A stretch of DNA of 64,000 nucleotides from Deinandra increscens subsp. villosa (GCA_039602395.1 JBCNJP010000025.1:49123980-49187979); one strand, 5' to 3'. Shown: positions 47,100 through 59,841, counted from the stretch's first letter. The notes: generated by a model from the sequence alone, not told the origin. A program made the numbers and translations.

Positions 47100-49170
47100 T
47101 ATAGGGGGATTTATCTATGTAACATTAGAATATTACATATGTAACAAATTACATCAGTTTTTATTTATCAAGCATTTATTATTCTTATCATTAATTTAGG
47201 AATAACCTGATACACACATTTAGCAAGTATTTAGAAATAAACTGATATACGTATGTAACATTAAAATTTTACATATGTAACAAAATACATCAGTTTGTGT
47301 TTACCATCTTAGCGATAATTTATAACATATGTAACATGTAACAAATTATAACATATGTAACATGTAACATATAACATATAACAAGATATGTGTGTAAAAT
47401 TACATATGTAACATGCATGTTACGCATGCTATATAAGTAAACTTACATATTTATATATATATTATCTTACAATTTTATGTGATACGCATATTACTTAAGT
47501 AAATATACATATGTAACAAGATACATCAGTTTGTATTTATCAAGTATTTATTATTTTTAGCATTAATTTAGCAAATAACTTTATACACAAATGTTACACA
47601 TGCACATGTAACATATTGTAACATATATAACTGTTTGTAACATATGTAATCATAATTTTATTAATATAAACCAAAATAAAAGCACTAAATTAGGCAATTA
47701 CGAATCCATTCGATCAAGAGCAATAAACTAATGTACGAATCAATTCGATTAACAACAATAAATTAGAGCTTTTTCTCAACGTTTTTTTAAACAATTACTT
47801 AAAACTATTATATTAACCGTCACAACCAACGAAACCTATAATATAAAAAACCATCATGATGACATTAATATTTTATTAGTTTCTAAGAAACGATTACAAT
47901 CAACAATAAACGTTACAAAAGAATTCCTACGAACTGAAAATTTTTAAAAATGATTAAAAAATATAAGAAGCCGATAAAAATATATATAAAAACCTAACAA
48001 AAAAATATAAAAGCTACTTAGTCTTCAGTTCTTGATAATCATCAAATTAATTTGACACAAAAAATCCTCTAACATGAACAAGCTAATTAGTTGATAAACG
48101 TATGTAACATTACAATTTTACATAAGTAACAAAATACATCAGTTTGTGTTTATCATCTTAGCAATAATTTGTAACATATGTAACATGTAACAACTTGTAA
48201 CATATGTAACATGTAACATATAACATGATATGTGTGTAAAATTACATATGTAACATGCATGTTACGTAAGTAAATTTACATATTTAAATATTTATTATGT
48301 TAGAAATTTGTGTGCTACGCATGTTATGTAAGTAAATATACATAAACATAAAATGGCATATGTACCATTAGATATTACAAACATAACATTAAATATAACA
48401 TATGTACCAACAATTCATATACATAAACGTTACAGATGCACATGTAACAACTTGTAACATATGTAACTGATTGTAACATACGTAACGAGTATTCTTATCA
48501 CCATAATTTTATTAATATAAACCAAAATAAGAGCTCTAAATTAGGCAACTACGAATCCATTCGATCAAGAGAAATAAACTAAATACATATATAACATTAT
48601 ATATAACATATATACCAACAGATATTACAAACGTAACATTGGATATAACATATGTACCAAATAGATATTACATATGTACCAACAATTCATATACATAAAC
48701 GTACACATGCATGCCCATGTAAGAACTTGTAACATATGTAACTGGTTGTACGGGTGTTCTTATCCCCATAATTTCGTTAATATAAACCAAAATAAGAGCA
48801 CTAAATTAGGCAACTACAAATACATTCAATCAAGAGCAATAAACTAATTTACGAATCAATTCGATCAAGAACAATAAATTAGGCAGTTAAACATGAATAT
48901 AAACCAAAATAAATAAAAGGGTATTCTTATCACCATAATTTCCTTAAATAAAAAAACCCATTATATTGGATCTTAGAAACCTAGAAAAACCCATTATTTC
49001 TTCAAACGCATAATTTACGAATCAATTCGATCAAGAAAAATAAATTAGACAGTTAAACATGAATATAAACCAAAATAAATAAAAGAGTATTCTTATCACC
49101 ACAATTTCCTTGAATAAAAAAAACCTATGATTTTGGATCTTAATAACCTAGATTAAACCCATTATTTCTT
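47100..49170. repeat. AT-rich field of GTTACATATGTAAC palindromes with nested duplications
   Basis: ACATATGTAAC and partial palindromes recur dozens of times. Larger units are duplicated: GTATGTAACATTA(A/C)AATTTTACAT at 47,257 and about 48,100; and the block with TATAAACCAAAATAA(A/G)AGC at about 47,665, 48,515 and 48,780. The run AATTTACGAATCAATTCGAT onward repeats near 48,852 and 49,012. No coding potential. Confidence 0.85.
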
Positions 49171-49615
49171 CAAACCCATGATAAAAAATCCCAAGAGGTT
49201 TTAAAAAAATTTGTGATCGGTAAATAACTCACTTGGTAAATAACTCAAACAACCCCATTTCCTCAATTTAGCAGATCAGCGTCAGAAATTGTGGTTGTTG
49301 ACGCTACAGGTGTTGCGCCACCTCAAGAAATTCACCATGAGGGTCTTTAGCGGTGGTACAGGAGCAAATCGGGGACATGGTGGTTTAAAACCCCAAATTC
49401 GTGAAGTCTCATGTGGGGTTAGCGTTAAACAGCGGTTTCCACCTCTCATACACTTATAATCGGTGTCAGGTGTCGTAACGATGGTGGTGAATGTGGTAAC
49501 AGTGGTGGCGGGGGTGGTAATGATGGTAACAGAGGTGGTAATGGTGGCTCCATCGGAGAGAGTCGGAGGATGCTAGGATGACGGTCCTAACGTGAACATA
49601 AAATATGGGGGTAAG
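49171..49615. other. Non-coding spacer, GGTGGTAAT-rich at right
   Basis: No gene seen; a short degenerate GGTGGTAATGGTGG repeat at about 49,475-49,550 lies just left of the Athila-like LTR. Confidence 0.5.
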
Positions 49616-50444
49616 TGATAACGGTTTGTCAGGTCGTTTCAAATCCCCAACTTAGATTAAATTTGTAGTAGTGGAAGTTAGGGTATCGAACCTAGGGAAT
49701 ATGTGGAAATTGATTAATTGACTACTAAATTAAATGAAATTACTGTTTAACCTAAAATTATCTAAGATTGCCACTTAGCTGTTTTGAGTTGTTGAGGTGA
49801 ATTAACTAACAAATTAACTAACTAGGAATAGAACGATTTTACCAACCAATCACCAAAAGCGGTTAGTGGTGATTAGCCGGACATAGCTAATAACACAAAC
49901 GAAGACATAATGAAAAACTGCATTAAATTACTGTACCGAATGATTGAAATCTCTCAAAAAGCTCCAAAACAATGCTCAAAGTCGAAAAACCTAGAGCTCT
50001 GGTCGCACACGAATGGAGAGATAAGTCTAATAACTTCACAAACAAGTTTAAATACTAAACCCTAGAAAAAACTTCTGACGACCAATTCGGGGCGTACCGC
50101 CCCAAATTGCTTCAATCTGGGCGTACCGCCCGGTTTTCTTCTGCCGGATTCATTCCTAAACCTTAGGGCGTACCGCCCTGAACTCTTCATCTCTGGGCGT
50201 ACCGCCCAGGTCTTCATTTCAGGAATTTTTCTTCATTTTCTTCTAAATCTTCACTCGTTCCCGCTCAATTCTCGAACCTTGTACCAATCAGCTTCAGGCT
50301 TCTTCATAAAACTCCACTTTTAACACATTAAGCTCACGGTACCTCAAAACACAAAACTAGTGAAAATGCAACGTAATCCAACCATTATTATAAATAAATA
50401 TAACAAATTAAGAACAATAATGACGACACATTGGACTAACATCA
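49616..50444 (-). repeat. 3' LTR of Athila-like element
   Basis: About 829 bp, TGATAACGG...AACATCA with inverted TGAT/ATCA ends. On the element strand it is preceded by a purine-rich AGTGTGGGG tract (about 50,445-50,457), the usual entry to the 3' LTR in Athila-type gypsy elements. Includes four GGGCGTACCGCCC hairpins at 50,090-50,207. No second LTR is available to confirm the ends. Confidence 0.65.
50090..50207. repeat. GGGCGTACCGCCC mini-hairpin cluster A
   Basis: Copies at 50,090, 50,119, 50,166 and 50,195 (spacings 29, 47 and 29). Each can fold as a GGGCG/CGCCC stem with a TAC loop, in otherwise AT-rich LTR sequence. Confidence 0.92.
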
Positions 50445-51663
50445 CATCCCCACACTTGACTTTTTCCGTCTCGGAAAAACTGCCATGGAATCATAATTGG
50501 GAATATCAACTCAAAATCATTTACAATTCAAATTATCAACCTTTTTCAATCCACATTCCAACATGTATTCATATATACTAATTGCAATCGCCGATATTTC
50601 TATCCGACTAAACCCAACCACTGATCTTTGAGCCCCCAAGGTGTTTATATAAATTACCAATCATTTGTATCAACCTGCCTATGTGTCCCACATTCAGAAA
50701 ATTCTAGCTCAATCTAATCCCGACTCATATTCGGTCAAAGTAAAGGGTAATAAAGATGAAATATTTATATTTTCCCCACCCTAGTTAAACTAGATACTCA
50801 TATATCCCAAGAATGATGGATTTGAATGGATAGTGAAATTGCTTGAGCATTTATTTGACTACTGATGCTTCTATTTTTTCATTTTCTTTTCTTTTTTCTC
50901 TTTTCATTTTTCATTTTTTTTATAGTTGGTTAATTTTAACTATACTTACCAACGGACATCATCAGAGGCATTCTTTCACAAGGTCTTACCCCCGAAATCA
51001 TACGTGAGTGTTTTGCCCGCGAGATCCAGAACATCATCAGAGGCACTCACCACGGGATACTATCCTTAGTTCGTACGTGAGTATTTTGTCCCTTCACTCT
51101 AATTCATTAACCAATTTATTACCTAATATGCTCAAAAGATGAAAAGATGGGGCGCCGTTATTTCTCGGATTTGCTTTCGCAAAAAGATCATAACGTGCCA
51201 GGTATTCTGAGGATATATAAGTTTCTAATCTAAAAAGGTCTTTTTCCTCCTAATCATCAGTTTCAATCTCACTCTAACTCCTAAAATGGGAACCCACTGG
51301 CAAACTAATTTAATTACATATTTATACAAAAATAAACACCAATGGGATAATTAAGCTTTACTAAATCAGCTGGGCCTACCGACACATCACAAATTAGATA
51401 TATTTTCCATTCTCTCCTTTTCCTACCACTTTTCCCTTTCTTTCTTTATTTTTATTCTGAAAATTGATTCCCAATTGTACTATCATTTTCCATGTACCTG
51501 CAATTTATCCCAAAACAGATTTGACTCAAACACTTAAAACTAAAAATGACTCAAAAATTGCAAAATCTTTTTGGATTTTTTGTTTATGTTTTTCATTTTT
51601 TTTTCTTTTTCAAAATAAACACAACTACCTAAAAATTCAAAAACTACCTAAAACTGACGTCCT

Positions 51664-51690
51664 GTCCCCCTCCCCACACTTAAGATCGAC
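51664..51690 (-). other. Conserved GTGTGGGGAGGGGG tract of Athila-like element
   Basis: On the element strand CTTAAGTGTGGGGAGGGGG follows GGGCAATGTCGAT, downstream of the ORF1-like region. A similar AGTGTGGGG tract lies again next to the LTR, a repeated purine signature seen in Athila-type elements. Confidence 0.5.
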
Positions 51691-52167
51691 ATTGCCCTCA
51701 ATGTGATAGGAAACACGCACATAACGAATATACAGACACGAACGGTGAAATTAAAATAAAAATAAAAGATAAAATGCAAAAATAAAAAGAAAATAAATAA
51801 ATAAATAAAAAGACACAAGTTGGAACACACTCCCCTGATATCATTGTGAAAAGCTCCTCGGAAGTCGTGCCAACGCCCTCTCGTAACAGATCGTGAATTC
51901 CAGAAATCGGATGGAAGAAGTAATGTATGGATTCACATCTCACTCATGGTGCTAACAAGAAACACAAACATCATACCATACATATACAATCAAAAAGAAA
52001 ATCACAACCACCCCAACCGGTTACCCCGTACAGTACCCCCAGTTATCAATATAGCATAATATCATACAGACCATGATCTAGTAAAAACAAAATAACCAAA
52101 AAGTACAAGGGTAAGAGAAACAAAACCGATCAGCAGTGGTAGTGAAATCAGCATCCAAGCACGTACC

Positions 52168-53571
52168 CTACTCCTCATCATCACCACCAGCATCTCCTCC
52201 AGCATCTCCCTCATCACCAACATCAGCACCAGCTTCACCACCAGCATCTCCAGCATCATCACCTCCCTCAGGCTCATCTCCAGCACCCTCAGGCTCCTGA
52301 AAGAAATCAGGGATAGGCATACCCTGATGGGTCATCATACAGCGCATAGCCCTCTCAATCCTCTCAAAACGAACATCCACATAATCTAGCACTGTCTCCT
52401 GAACCATATCCAATGTAACCTGATCAGCCCTCGGCGGCCTCTGGTCTCTACCTCAATGGCCTCTCAACCTGATGTAAAATCCTATGCCGCCTCGCGGCCC
52501 TAGCAGCCTCATCACCCTGCACAATCACATCCCGAACGGCCTCCCACTGCGGGGGATCAGTCATAGTAACCATGGATGCCAGCCGCATATCTCCTAACTC
52601 ATAATGAGAAGTCTCAGCCCCGATCAGTCAAATGGGTCTCCAAATACCTACCCGGCTCAAACACGCCCTAATCTCCTAGCCAACCTAGTCACATAGGGCC
52701 CCATACTCAGATGGACGCCCTTCCCCGACGTCCTCCTCCTAGCAAACGATGAAATCAAAACCCCAGCGATGTTGAGGTCATGTCCCTCAACAATCGAACG
52801 CAGCACCGCCAAATCTAGCTTCGTGACCTTCTCGACGCCAGACCGACGGCCGAGAATGGTACACGCAACTATCCTGTGAACATAACGCAGCACTGGATCT
52901 CTAATCTGTGACTCCACCACACTATCCAAATACGGGACCGACCCAATCGCATCCCAGAACGCAGTAAGCTGTAAATCAGTAACCCCCTGGGGGTGTGGTC
53001 GGCTAAAAAGCCCCCTCGGCAGCTCCGCAAACGCCGGTGCCTCAACCTCCTCCTGGGTGTACAACCCTGAAACGACCGCGAACTCCAGAATACTCATATG
53101 ATGAGTCCGACGGCCCAAAGCAAATGATAAGGCGTTCCCATCGCCAAACTTCCCCGGACCCACCTGAAAAGTCGACAGAAACTCGACAGTAAGCTCCACG
53201 TACTGGTGGTCATCCGGAGTCAACGGCCTCCTCCACCGATCAGTAATCAATCCTCGAATCCTCTCTAGCTGCCCAAGCTGAGCCAACAATCCCCAGTCGA
53301 TCGTACGATGATGCAACAACGGCATCTCAATGAACCTCCTCATCTGCCTGTCCTCGTGCGAGTCGCGCTCGAACCTCAGAAGTGAATGGTGCGCGTGGTT
53401 CCTCCTCGCGACGGGTGGCGGCGGCACATCGGCCTCTGGCAGGATCTCGGGCCCCCAGTAATTGATAATCCTCCTCCTGAACGGCGGAACCGGAACAGCA
53501 GCCTCCGGCTCTCCGCGCCTCCTCCGCTTGGGTCCTCTCCTTCCGGAACTAGAGCCCGGTTGGTCCGACAT
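52168..53571 (-). pseudogene. Athila-type ORF1 protein with acidic tail, frameshifted
   Basis: The ATG at 53,571 opens a 304-codon frame: a basic N-terminus (GRRGPKRRRRGEP, likely nuclear signal), then HHRTIDWGLLAQLGQLERIR, DDHQYVELTVEFLSTFQV, SFALGRRTHHMSILEFAVVSGLYTQEEV and YLDSVVESQIRDPVLRYVHRIVACTILGR, the pattern of plant Athila ORF1/'putative plant transposon' proteins of unknown function. After the stop at 52,657 related coding sequence continues in another frame (GAETSHYELGDMRLASMVTM...EAVRDVIVQGDEAARAARRHR). It then runs, after a stop near 52,455, through DMVQETVLDYVDVRFERIERAM to an Asp/Glu/Gly-rich tail (GDDAGDAGGEAGADVGDE) ending at 52,168. It was probably one protein of about 450 residues, now broken. 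No pol is found upstream before the gap. Confidence 0.72.
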
Positions 53572-53826
53572 CCTGATTCAAACAAGTTAGCACAAAACAA
53601 TAATAATAATAATATCAACCGGGCCGTCCTGCAATTAACTTCCACATTTCACAAACTATTTTTGTATTTTTCGAATTTTTTAATTTTTTTGGTTTTTTCA
53701 AAATTTTATAAAGAAAAACAAAAATTAAACTAAAAAGAAAAACACAATTTAAAACTGAAAATCAAAAACGACAAAAATTGGATTTTTGTTGGAATTTTAT
53801 GAAAAATTCTGTGAAAATTCATCCCA

Positions 53827-53950
53827 GGGCGTACCGCCCAGAAATGGTGCCATGTGGGGCGGTACGCCGCCCAATTTATTTTGCAGGAACCCTAATTTCA
53901 ATTTGGGGCGTACCGCCTCCAATGTTGGAGCCCTAGGCGGTACGCCGCCC
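53827..53950. repeat. GGGCGTACCGCCC mini-hairpin cluster B
   Basis: Two copies in the forward form (53,827 and about 53,905) alternate with two in the reverse form GGCGGTACGCCGCCC (about 53,857 and 53,936); a further forward copy is at 54,452, next to the gap. Situated upstream of the Athila-like ORF. Confidence 0.9.
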
Positions 53951-54476
53951 AATTAATCGCCGTAAAATATTAAAATCGGTCACAACCGATCCATCTAAAA
54001 CTAAACCACACTCCGACAATCTCGATCCTCGCCATAACTCGGTTCCTAATCGGAATCAATTAATCGAAAACTAAAAACTAACCGAAAACTACTACCCGAT
54101 CTAATCGACTCAACTTAATAAACCAAAGTAAAAAGGAAACCTGGAACGAGCTCGGAATGAAAATGTGGTGTTCGGAGGTCGTGCAATCAGCTGGCGGTGG
54201 CGTGCGGCGGTGCGAATCGGTGGTAGCAGTGACGAGTGGTGATGCGGCGGTGACAGTGGTGATGTGATGGTTGCGGTCGTGGATGTGGGTGTGGTGGTGG
54301 CGACGCTCGGTGGCGGTGGTGGTCGAGGAAATGGTGGAGACGGTGGGGGTTTTCGTCGACGGGAGAAAAATGAAGATTGGCGGTGGTGGTTTGTGGGTAA
54401 TGACCGACCCGCCTGTTAAAGAGTTTTTATTTTTTTCTTGTTCAAAAATCCGGGCGTACCGCCCAGGATTATATGG
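53951..54476. other. Non-coding, GGTGGCGGTGG-rich, runs into gap
   Basis: Sequence upstream of the ORF1-like gene. No gag or pol motifs seen. A GT/GGC-rich block occupies about 54,190-54,400. Confidence 0.5.
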
Positions 54477-54976
54477 NNNNNNNNNNNNNNNNNNNNNNNN
54501 NNNNNNNNNNNNNNNNNNNNNNNNNNNNNNNNNNNNNNNNNNNNNNNNNNNNNNNNNNNNNNNNNNNNNNNNNNNNNNNNNNNNNNNNNNNNNNNNNNNN
54601 NNNNNNNNNNNNNNNNNNNNNNNNNNNNNNNNNNNNNNNNNNNNNNNNNNNNNNNNNNNNNNNNNNNNNNNNNNNNNNNNNNNNNNNNNNNNNNNNNNNN
54701 NNNNNNNNNNNNNNNNNNNNNNNNNNNNNNNNNNNNNNNNNNNNNNNNNNNNNNNNNNNNNNNNNNNNNNNNNNNNNNNNNNNNNNNNNNNNNNNNNNNN
54801 NNNNNNNNNNNNNNNNNNNNNNNNNNNNNNNNNNNNNNNNNNNNNNNNNNNNNNNNNNNNNNNNNNNNNNNNNNNNNNNNNNNNNNNNNNNNNNNNNNNN
54901 NNNNNNNNNNNNNNNNNNNNNNNNNNNNNNNNNNNNNNNNNNNNNNNNNNNNNNNNNNNNNNNNNNNNNNNNNNNN
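54477..54976. other. Assembly gap, 500 N
   Basis: Exactly 500 unknown bases; long frames crossing it are artefacts. Confidence 0.98.
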
Positions 54977-55320
54977 TATATACTTAATGGTTTGTGTTGA
55001 AGATAAAATCAAATTGAAGATCAAACACAATCGAATTGATCAAAGAAACAGATGCGAAATCTTATTGATGAACGAGGAAGAGAAAATACAAGAGCGTAAA
55101 ACTGAGAGATAACCTAAATACCTAAATTGGAACTAACGGCTATAAACAACCATTAACAACTAATTAACAAACTATTTAACAATCTACAACTAACACCCTA
55201 AACTTATCAAACTGTACACAAACAGTCCCTCCGTGTGTTTTAATAGAAGCTCGACATGAAACTCTATCCACCCGGGTTCGAACCTCGTTCACTACAACTA
55301 GCAGCTCATATTTATCAACA
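54977..55320 (-). repeat. 3' LTR of truncated copia element (partial)
   Basis: On the minus strand it begins TGTTGATAAATATGAGC directly after the purine-rich AGCTCAAGGTGGAGAT (55,321-55,336). It runs to the gap through a region typical of U3-R-U5 (TATTTTCTCTTCC, CAATAAGATTTCGC). The far end is hidden by the gap. Confidence 0.7.
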
Positions 55321-55528
55321 ATCTCCACCTTGAGCTGTTAGTTCAAGATTTGATCATGGATCATCATGGACAGCTAACAAGGCATTCATAACAAGTGATC
55401 ATCATTGACTAATAGCGGCTCAATGAGCTTGATTAGCCTAATGTGACCAAATCCCACAAATGACCTTTCTGCCCTTTGACCCGTTTAGACTTGAATTTTC
55501 AACCAATACCCAAAATACTTAGACAGTT

Positions 55529-56212
55529 TTAAAACTTTGAAACTGCCAAGCATTTGGTAAACATGTCTGCTCCATTTTCATTTGTTGGCACATATTCCAC
55601 CTTTAACTCTTTGGAATTAATGACCTCCCTAATAAAATGAAGCCTAACTCTAATATGCTTAGTTCTCTCATGGAATATAGCATTCTTAGAGAGTTGTAGT
55701 GCTCCCATATTGTCACAAAATATGCTGGTACCTTCAGTGTCAATTCCAAGTTCTGAAACAAATCTTTGCAGCCATAAACCTTCCTTAACAGCATCTACCA
55801 AAGCCATGTACTCAGCCTCAGTACTAGAAAGAGCCACAACATGCTGTAAACTTGCTTTCCAACTGACACAATTACCAAGAACCTGAAAACAATATCCAGA
55901 AATTGACCTCCCCTTATCCATGTCCTTGGCATAATCAGAATCCACATATCCCTTTACACTAATGACCTTGTCATTCCTTCTAAATGTGATTCCTTTATCC
56001 TGTGTTCCTGCTAGATATCTTAGCAGCCACTTCACAGCTTCCCAATGCCTCTTTCCTGGACATGATAGATATCTGCTCACCATACTTACTACAAAACTGA
56101 TGTCAGGTCTTGAGCACACCATAAGATACATGAAGGATCCAACTGCATTTGCATAAGGCACCTTCTCCATCAGCTCCTGCTCCTCTTTAGTTTTAGGAGA
56201 ATCCTGCAATGA
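55529..56212 (-). pseudogene. Copia pol C-terminus (RNase H), truncated by LTR insertion
   Basis: An open minus-strand frame enters from the right at the border with the LTR at 56,213 (SLQDSPKTKEEQELMEKVPY) and reads the end of a copia RT, YANAVGSFMYLMVCSRPDIS, then a complete-looking RNase H: GYVDSDYAKDMDKGRSISGY, SSTEAEYMAL, FCDNMGALQLSKN, HIRVRLHFIREVI, and NGADMFTKCLAVSKF before the stop. RNase H acidic residues are all present, unlike the copia element at 2-9 kb, which belongs to a different lineage. The upstream gag, integrase and RT core are missing because the next element begins at 56,213 and no continuation is seen on its far side within the window. Confidence 0.85.
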
Positions 56213-59200
56213 TGTGACACCTCGTCCAAAAGTCAGGTCAACACTCTTTACTTTGACTTTAGATTAGACCTTATGTGCTTATCTTATCTGTGATTAACTA
56301 TCGGTAACTGTACGTAACCGATGAAAAACCGGACTTAAACTGATTCCCACGTTTGTATTGGAAAACACGCCCTAATAAACATGAAAGACCATTAAGGAAT
56401 TAATGGAATGTTAACAATAAGAAACGAATATAAAAATGTAATTTTTTTATATTTTTCTTAAACATGTGTCACGGATATTCACCATCGACACGGGAACATT
56501 TTAAGCGATTACGTGGCTAGAAACAACTGGGATTCTAAGCACTCATGGTAATCGAGCTTAAAACTGACGCGAACAAACGAAACAGTCTTCGTTGCATTCA
56601 CGCGTACCAAACCGGATCAACTTGAGAAAAACAAAAACAAAACATGTCAAACAAACTAAAGCTGTTTATGTGAACCAAAAACGAATTCAAAAACTTGTCG
56701 TTGTCAAGACTTAGCCAAACGATATAAGCGTTGACCCTATTGGGCCCGGTTAGACCCAATAAGCCCAAAATAATCCGAACAAACCCGAAACTCGATCCAA
56801 TGACTCAACCCGACTAACCGATCATTCGATCCAACCCGGAGGCCCGACCCGCGGCCCAACGGCCTTGGGCCGAACCCGACCCTTTAACCAAATGCGCATG
56901 GGCTTTGGCCCAAACCCCAAACCTTTTAATTTAATTGTTTTGGCCCAATGATTTTTTATAAAATTAACTCACTTGATTTTAAGAACTGTTGGCCCAAATA
57001 ATTATTTAAAAACTCACCACCATTGTATTAAATTATGCTTGAACTAAATTTATAAAAAATTTGTATTTTTATAAACTCCTAACCCCTCTATATTTTATAA
57101 AAGCTCCCAAACTTTTATAAAATTTATAAAACTAATCAAGAAAGCTAGAAGTATTGTGGTGTTGACAACACATCAACATCCATTGGTTTTTAATGAGCAA
57201 TTACCATGGGATTTAAGCCTAAACCAATAGCTAATAACCAATATTTGGACTATAAATATGAGACCCCCACACCTCAAAATCCTTGCACCCAACACACTCA
57301 TCTCTCCCTCTCCTCCCTAGCCGGCCGGAACCACCACCACAGCCTCCACCGTCCGCCGGCCAACCACCGCCGGACCACCCACCGCCGCCGCCACTCCGCC
57401 CCGCCGGACCGCCGGAACCGCCGCCAACCATCACCGATCCTCTTTTTCTTCTTTTGTGAGTCTCCTAACTCACATTTTCTCACATATTCTCCACCCCATG
57501 ATAACCTCGAGTCTTGACAACTAAAAACCAAGTCTTTAATTTTATTTTATTTTGAATGCTTGCTTTGTTAAATCAACTAACAAAAACTCTCTTCTCTATC
57601 TCTTTCTTCTAAGATCAAGCACTCATCTTGGTGTCTTTGAGACTTAAAAATAGCCAAGGAGTGTGGTGAAACACATTTGTGAAATCAAAATGAAAGTAAC
57701 AAGTGTACACCATGAATCTTATGTATATGAAACCTTGGTTTCATAAGTTAGTCGATTTAAACAAAACCCAAGCCTCTTCATATAAATTAAATCATATATG
57801 ATAACTAACAATCTATACATGTTTATATTTCTTGTCCTAACACCAAGTGTTAGTGATTGTTATTTTTATTTATTTGTCCTAACACAAATGTGTTAGTTGA
57901 TTGTTAATTTATTTAAAAGTCCTAACACCAATGTGTTAGTTGATTGTTATGATATATGTCCTAACACAATGTGTTAGTTGATTAATTACAAATCATATTA
58001 TGTTACATGTTAAAACTATGTTAACCAAATAAATCTCCTAAACAAGATGTAATGATTTAAACAAAGTTACATATGTAACTTATGACATAAATGGCTAAAA
58101 CAAATAAAAGAGAACAAAAAGAATTTTTATAGATTTTGTTACTAAAAATGGTGAGAATAATATTTCTGTCAAATAATTAATTTAACATAAATACTTGGAT
58201 TTATTACAAGTTTTAACCTTTCTAAGACATTTGTTATAAATAGACATTTTTCTATAGAAAAGCACATGTGGAAATAAATATTTTTATAAAAGAATTTTTT
58301 ATAAAAATAAATCAAGGACAAGCCATTGACCTTAAAATACTTTTATGGATTTTAATTATTACTTCGATGGAATCAAAGTAATCAAAGATCAAAATACGTT
58401 GCGTAGTAATAAAACCGGGACCACACGACGATATACGCGAAAACGTAAACGTTTACTTATCATGTTTTATTAAAACAACTCATGAGTTTTAATAAATAAA
58501 CTCTTATAAGTCCAAGTGTCGCCTACTAATATTTTTAGAACGACAAATATTTCATACAAAAGAAATATTAATCGATTTTGAAATATTAGATGATTAAATG
58601 TCAAACGATTCATGTTTTAAAATGAATAATTAATCTTGACGATTAATTATTTACAAAAATGATTTAGACTATGTTTATTCACGAAAGTATTGTTAATCAT
58701 AATTATTTAAAAATAATTATAACTTGCAAGATTAACAAATCAAACTCATAATTATTTACTTAAAAATAATTATACGGACTTATGAAAATAATAATAAACA
58801 TTATTATTTTAACTCGATGTTCAATACTTGATTTGAATTATTAAATGGTAAATCTTTATTTATATTTATTGAACATAAATATAAACAATCATGAAAGTAT
58901 TTATTTAATAAATACAAGCTAACGAGTTTCCAAACGAATACAAACGGGAATAACGTCAAGACTTGACCGGTATCATTTGGGTGACTTACGTTACTCAATT
59001 GATCATAGACCTATACAAATGTCTTATTTATTTAAATTAGGACATTACTTGCTACCGCTACTTCACGGTTCATTCATTCATCTACTGATTCAGTGAGTTT
59101 CACGGCCCCTTTTTCCTTTAACTGTTTTATACTTTGGGGGAGAAATCATGAAATCTGATAAATGCTTTTTACTTAATATTATGGTTTATCTGTTAGCCGT

Positions 59201-59841
59201 ATGACTACTTGTTCTCTTACTGATTGCCCAATTTGGTACATTATCGTTATAAACGTTTGTACAACCGTATCCCACCATTAATTGATTTCAATTAGTTCTG
59301 TACGAAACGATAGCTAGTGAATAGATCAATTTGGGTTGACAACCCTGCCCAGTTTGGTAGCTCCAAACCTGACTCCGTATATTGTCAAGGGGTACACGTC
59401 AGTTATTCTGCTCTGTTTAACATCTCTGGGCAAGAGATGCCGGGTGGGTAAACCGTTAGTATTTGAAATCAAGGTTCAGGTGAGATCATACATCCACAAC
59501 GGTAAACCGAAGTAATATTAAGTATACTGAAAACTGTGTCACAACCTGTGAATGATAAATCATAAACCTGTGAACCTCATCAACATTATGTTGACCCGTT
59601 TTCAAACTCATGATTTCTCAGGTAATTGAGCAATCACCAAAGGCATGCAAATGGGGCTTAACTTCAACTATCGGACCTGCTTCGCCGGAGTCATAGTCCC
59701 GACCTATCCCAAATAAACTACCTTATGCTTTCATCAATAAATTAAGACTTTTTATTTTCAAATGTAAGACATTATTGTAAGGGAATAATTTATGGCTTGT
59801 GTATTAAATCACCTATTGGCGGACTATTTTAAAGGCATATG
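56213..59841 (+). repeat. Long gypsy-type LTR, interrupted on the right by copia LTR
   Basis: Begins TGTGACACC, as gypsy LTRs of this type do, immediately after AATGA (56,208-56,212), a possible target duplication. It has an AT-rich U3, a TATA box (CTATAAATAT, about 57,251), a very GC-rich Pro-codon-like block (57,310-57,430), then AT-rich sequence with a 42-bp tandem repeat, and typical late-LTR phrases (CAGTGAGTTTCACGGCCCC near 59,092, TTTGGGGGAGAAATCATGAAA near 59,135). The end is not reached before the copia LTR at 59,842, which may have inserted into it. Confidence 0.6.
57834..57985. repeat. 42-bp tandem repeat with CTAACAC/GTGTTAG inverted cores
   Basis: Four copies starting GTCCTAACAC at 57,834, 57,876, 57,919 and 57,958; each contains CTAACAC followed after 3-5 bases by GTGTTAG, so each can form a hairpin. 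Confidence 0.9.

Noticed and set aside
54271..55112. Open frames crossing the second N gap
   Set aside because: They consist mainly of Ns and join unrelated elements.
57206..57531. Pro-rich or Gly-rich small protein gene
   Set aside because: It is the GC-rich block of a long LTR; frames are open on both strands and lack a family.
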